Assembly (NCBI RefSeq): GCF_014640555.1
Contig: NZ_BMHE01000004.1
Coordinates: forward strand, 30,997-94,996
Direction of reading: 5' to 3'
DNA length: 64,000 bases
Source: Paenibacillus marchantiophytorum
Lineage (GTDB): Bacteria > Bacillota > Bacilli > Paenibacillales > NBRC-103111
Shown here: positions 60,909 to 64,000 of the stretch, piece after piece
Layout: every line of letters starts with the position of its first letter
Numbering within the stretch: the first letter of the stretch is position 1
Translations under genes and position numbers: made by a program
Notes under the pieces: generated by a model
What the model was told of the DNA's origin: nothing
The model's input: the letters and a program-made list of their open reading frames with translations, nothing else
Databases searched by the model: none

Positions 60909-62672
60909 TTAGGGACGTGAATTATTTGCCGTAAAAGTAATAGATGGGTTGATGGTGTATGGAACAGCAACATTCTGAACGGAACTGCCATTTTTGCGAA
61001 CAGCTACAATTTTACCAACCTTAATGGTGTGTGTCCCTGCACCATACATCGGGATCGATGCTAGTTTCTTCTTACCGACAACCGAAATATTATTGGGTTG
61101 ACTTCCGAAATTGGTTGCCGTGTAAATGAGTTCAACGTTATTAGCATCTATGTGCTCACTAATATTATCTGCGCTAGTAGCGCTGTTAAATATTTCACCA
61201 TTAATCGCTGGCGCATTTCCATAGTTCGCACCACCAAAGCCATAAAGCAAATGAACTTCTACGCCATAAATATCATTCGTATTAACGAAATCACTTAAAT
61301 AAATATCTAAATTAAAATTGGAAGAGTTTGGATCTAACGTAGCCCCTAAACTAACTGCCGGAATCACAGTTGGTTCCGAACCAGATCCAGGATCAGAACC
61401 AGAACCAGTTCCAGGACCCCCAGTAGTTGTTTCAGGCGCTTTATTCCCATTCTTCAAGATCACTTCAGCATCTGCGGTCTGCTTCACTTGTGCCGCTTTA
61501 TTCGCCGCTGCTAATCTCGCTTTCTCGTCTTCCAGCGCTTTAAGCGCAGCTGCCAGTTTCTTCTTGACCTCATCTAGCTTCTTCGCTTCCTCTTGCTTCT
61601 TCTTCAACTTTTCGGATTCAAGCTTTTGAAGCTCCATTAATTTTTGCTTTTCTTTCTCCGCATCAACACCCGCTGTTTTGTCCAACTCTTTGACTTTGTT
61701 CAAATCCAGCTTTCTATTTTCATCACTGATTTTTTTGTTCGCTTCATCAATGATTTTATTCATATCATCTTTATCAATCTTTTTATCGGCAACCGCCTTT
61801 TTCGCGATATTGCCAATCAAGTTATCTAAATTTTGCTTCACTTTATCGAGCTCTGCCTGATCTTTGATAACCAAAGATGTTTGATCATCAACAAACTTGC
61901 CGTCTGCGATTTCCTTGGATTTCTTGGCAATGAAAGCATCATTTTCTTTATCAATCGCTGCTTTGCTTTTAATTAGCTCTTGAATCACTTCACGTGAAGC
62001 CTCTTCAATAAATTTATCAATATCTATAAATTCTACTTTCAAGGATAGATCTTTGGTTTCATCTCTGGAATCCAGAGAGATTTGTTGGGTCGGATACAGG
62101 TATGTAATTGAAAACGATTGTGTTGAATCGGCATTCGTTGTTACCGTAGAAGCCGAAACGTTCCCTGCGCCTACAGCCATTTTGATTTTGCCCGTGATTG
62201 GATCAACACCTACGAAAAACTGAGTGCCCCGTACGCCCATGACGGCCGTTGGCGTTTCAACTTCAAACTCGTCATTGGATCCAGCCAATGATTTGACTTT
62301 TACCCACATGGAGCCAGCCCACACTTTAAGCTTGGACTTTTTGCCGCCATCCGAAGAACTCAGATCAGATACGTTAATCTCGGAGTTAGCCCCAAGAGTA
62401 ATCTCTGAATCCCCATTGCTTAAGTTCAGCGTCACGCTTGAACCTTCGCCTGTATACACCGTATCCCCTTGATTAAGACTCATACTTTCGTAGGCATCAT
62501 AGGACTTGGATCCTCCGCCTTTTTTGATCGTAACATCCCCGGACAGCGAAGCTACAACAGCGACGCGGACAGTTTTGGCATCAACCGGTTTCACCAGCAA
62601 AACCGAAATCAAACTAAAAACGAGACAAAAACTTAAAAATAAAGATACAGATGATTTCTTGGATAGTTCCAT
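60909..62672 (-). CDS. Exported FecR-domain protein with coiled coil and cohesin-like C-terminus
   Basis: 587 residues. A signal peptide (to about 33) is followed by a FecR domain (about 38-160: GDVTIKKGGGSKSYDAYES, GDTVYTGEGSSVTLNLSNG, FEVETPTAVMGVRGTQF). A long charged coiled coil (about 210-405, Lys/Glu-rich), a Gly/Ser/Pro linker and a C-terminal cohesin-like domain complete it. FecR-type domains outside FecR itself are found in signalling or matrix proteins. ATG 62672 follows GGGAGGAA. It is 27 bases after the cyclase gene and 38 before the NHL gene. Confidence 0.88.
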   Translation of the reverse strand: MELSKKSSVSLFLSFCLVFSLISVLLVKPVDAKTVRVAVVASLSGDVTIKKGGGSKSYDAYESMSLNQGDTVYTGEGSSVTLNLSNGDSEITLGANSEINVSDLSSSDGGKKSKLKVWAGSMWVKVKSLAGSNDEFEVETPTAVMGVRGTQFFVGVDPITGKIKMAVGAGNVSASTVTTNADSTQSFSITYLYPTQQISLDSRDETKDLSLKVEFIDIDKFIEEASREVIQELIKSKAAIDKENDAFIAKKSKEIADGKFVDDQTSLVIKDQAELDKVKQNLDNLIGNIAKKAVADKKIDKDDMNKIIDEANKKISDENRKLDLNKVKELDKTAGVDAEKEKQKLMELQKLESEKLKKKQEEAKKLDEVKKKLAAALKALEDEKARLAAANKAAQVKQTADAEVILKNGNKAPETTTGGPGTGSGSDPGSGSEPTVIPAVSLGATLDPNSSNFNLDIYLSDFVNTNDIYGVEVHLLYGFGGANYGNAPAINGEIFNSATSADNISEHIDANNVELIYTATNFGSQPNNISVVGKKKLASIPMYGAGTHTIKVGKIVAVRKNGSSVQNVAVPYTINPSITFTANNSRP

Positions 62673-62699
62673 ACTAAATTCCTCCCTATGTATCCTGGC

Positions 62700-64000
62700 T
62701 TACAGATTTCCGATAACTTCATACACCGCAACCGGTTTTTCTTTCCCTTTGACTTTGATCTCACCTATGGATTCAATTTCGAACAGGTGCTTGACTCGCT
62801 CATACGTTTGTTCGCTAATCAGAATCTGTCCTGGTTTGGCATTTGACTCCAAACGCGCTGACAAGTTGACGGTATCCCCGATAGCCGTGTAATCAAGCCT
62901 CAAATCCTCCGAACCGATATTCCCGACTACAGCAGGGCCGCTGTTGATCCCAAGACCAAACTTCACGCCAATACCGTAGTTTTTGATCAATTTTTGCTCA
63001 AGAATATCAGCTTGCGACTTCATTTCGATCGCTGCACGAACAGCCATCTCCGGATGATTCTCATATTCAATCGGCGCACCAAACATCGCCATAACACCAT
63101 CGCCAATGAACTTATCCAGTGTCCCATTGAACTTGAAAATAGCTTTCGTACAGACATCCAAATACTCATTCAACACTTGAATAACTTGCTCAGGCTCCAA
63201 CTTTTCAGACATCGGTGTAAATCCTCGAATATCAACGAAAATAAGCGAGATATCTTTACGGCTTCCGCCTAGCTTCACATCTTCACCAGATTGGAGAAGT
63301 TCGTCCACGACAGTCTTAGAGACGAATCTTCCGAAAATGCCCGTCACACGGTTGCGTTCCTTGCGCTCTTCTAGATAATGGCTTACCAACGACCAGATAT
63401 AAATGGTCACCAGCGCAAATTGCGGATAAACTAGCGGCGCGAACGTAGAGCCAGCAATATAGAAAAGGAGCCATACGCCACCGTAAACAACAAACATTCC
63501 AAGGAAGATAAAGAGCGCCGTCTTTCCTCTGAATCTCTCAAATAAGAAAAGGGCTATTAGAGAAACAAGCACAATAATCCCCACGCCAACCGGCTTGCTT
63601 GCATCTTTGTAATATTTGCTCTCTAGCAACGTTTGAATCATATTCGCATGAATTTCAATCCCAAACATTTTTACAGAACTAATAGGAGTCGGATACTCAT
63701 CTTGCATAGCTGTAACAAATGGACCTACCAGTACGATGCTTCCTTCCAGAGGCAAAGGCTTTTTGCTATTCATAACATCAACGAAAGAGAGCAGCTCATA
63801 GCCTGTTGTCGCATCCACTTTCTGCCTTGGCAAGGTGAAAAATTCCGTGGTTACTTGATTTCGTTCATTCGTAGGCAAAACAATACTGCCTTGCTTCCAT
63901 TGTCCCGTTGCATCGTCTCGTTTAACTTTGTTCTGTTCATCCAGCACGAGGTTAGCGAGCGCGACACTAAATGCAGGTATGTATGTTCCATTCTCATCCG
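62700..64000 (-). CDS. CHASE2-domain adenylate/guanylate cyclase (5' end beyond window)
   Basis: Partial: the frame runs past 64000 without a start. The visible part has the C-terminal piece of an extracytoplasmic CHASE2 sensor domain (to about 63650, with VGPFVTAMQDEYPTPISSVKMFGIEIHANMIQTLLE split across it) and three membrane helices (63390-63610). A class III nucleotidyl cyclase domain follows, with ISLIFVDIRGFTPMSE (metal Asp), DKFIGDGVMAMFGAP (second Asp) and AIGDTVNLSARLE. The two metal Asp residues needed for catalysis are present. It makes cAMP or cGMP, and the signal is sensed outside. It is the first gene of an operon with FecR and NHL proteins. Confidence 0.9.
   Translation of the reverse strand, partial: DENGTYIPAFSVALANLVLDEQNKVKRDDATGQWKQGSIVLPTNERNQVTTEFFTLPRQKVDATTGYELLSFVDVMNSKKPLPLEGSIVLVGPFVTAMQDEYPTPISSVKMFGIEIHANMIQTLLESKYYKDASKPVGVGIIVLVSLIALFLFERFRGKTALFIFLGMFVVYGGVWLLFYIAGSTFAPLVYPQFALVTIYIWSLVSHYLEERKERNRVTGIFGRFVSKTVVDELLQSGEDVKLGGSRKDISLIFVDIRGFTPMSEKLEPEQVIQVLNEYLDVCTKAIFKFNGTLDKFIGDGVMAMFGAPIEYENHPEMAVRAAIEMKSQADILEQKLIKNYGIGVKFGLGINSGPAVVGNIGSEDLRLDYTAIGDTVNLSARLESNAKPGQILISEQTYERVKHLFEIESIGEIKVKGKEKPVAVYEVIGNL

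Overview
The window looks like chromosomal DNA of a spore-forming, moderately low-GC Firmicute of the Paenibacillus type. The main clues are a complete ger germinant-receptor operon, a 28-residue YjcZ-type sporulation peptide, S-layer-homology and copper-amine-oxidase stalk domains, strong AAGGAGG-type ribosome binding sites with many TTG/GTG starts, and a lipoprotein-anchored RND pump. No tRNA, rRNA, CRISPR array, insertion sequence or prophage was seen. Most genes lie on the minus strand.

Layout. 1-581: a membrane-protein remnant and an array of short alternating repeats. 582-5972: a drug-resistance-like block with a DHA2 efflux pump, a class II UvrA paralogue that lacks the UvrB-binding region, and two tandemly duplicated MarR regulators. 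6015-12074: a DNA-ligase remnant, a threonine-aldolase-like lyase, a Rieske protein with an amino-acid permease, LysE, a TipA-like MerR regulator missing part of its DNA-binding domain, and a MATE pump. 12226-15130: an oxidoreductase/epimerase pair divergent from an AraC regulator. 15131-25748: a signalling and efflux block (response regulator, kinase, RND pump, adaptor lipoprotein, unknown secreted protein) that continues directly from a queD-queE-queC operon. 25909-32424: nitroreductase, an acidic unknown protein, YjcZ, a SunS-like TPR glycosyltransferase coupled to a 692-residue secreted protein, and a Cof-type phosphatase.

32485-40549 holds a surface operon: an SLH protein followed by a giant (about 2,320-residue) multidomain exported protein whose frame is broken by one base near 34740. 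41022-43999: pseudouridine synthase, rRNA m5C methyltransferase and a membrane-anchored thioredoxin-like protein. 44035-48207: gerA/C/D/B-type germination operon with a candidate sigma-G promoter. 48385-50729: DUF309, a RelQ-type (p)ppGpp synthetase and pyrD. 50883-56553: a PTS EIICB with its own antiterminator, then a three-gene sugar ABC importer without an ATPase, preceded by a promoter-leader-terminator unit. 56926-59124: a 44-residue membrane peptide, a second repeat array and an L,D-transpeptidase. 59254-64000: an operon of CHASE2 adenylate/guanylate cyclase (running off the window), FecR-domain protein and NHL-repeat protein.

The items most worth follow-up are: the CHASE2-cyclase/FecR/NHL operon as a possible envelope-sensing system; the SLH plus giant-protein operon with its frameshift and possible CTG start; the UvrA(no UvrB domain)-efflux-double MarR block; the 11-bp direct repeat before the RND pump; and two repeat arrays sharing an ATAGCG...AGTTC skeleton.
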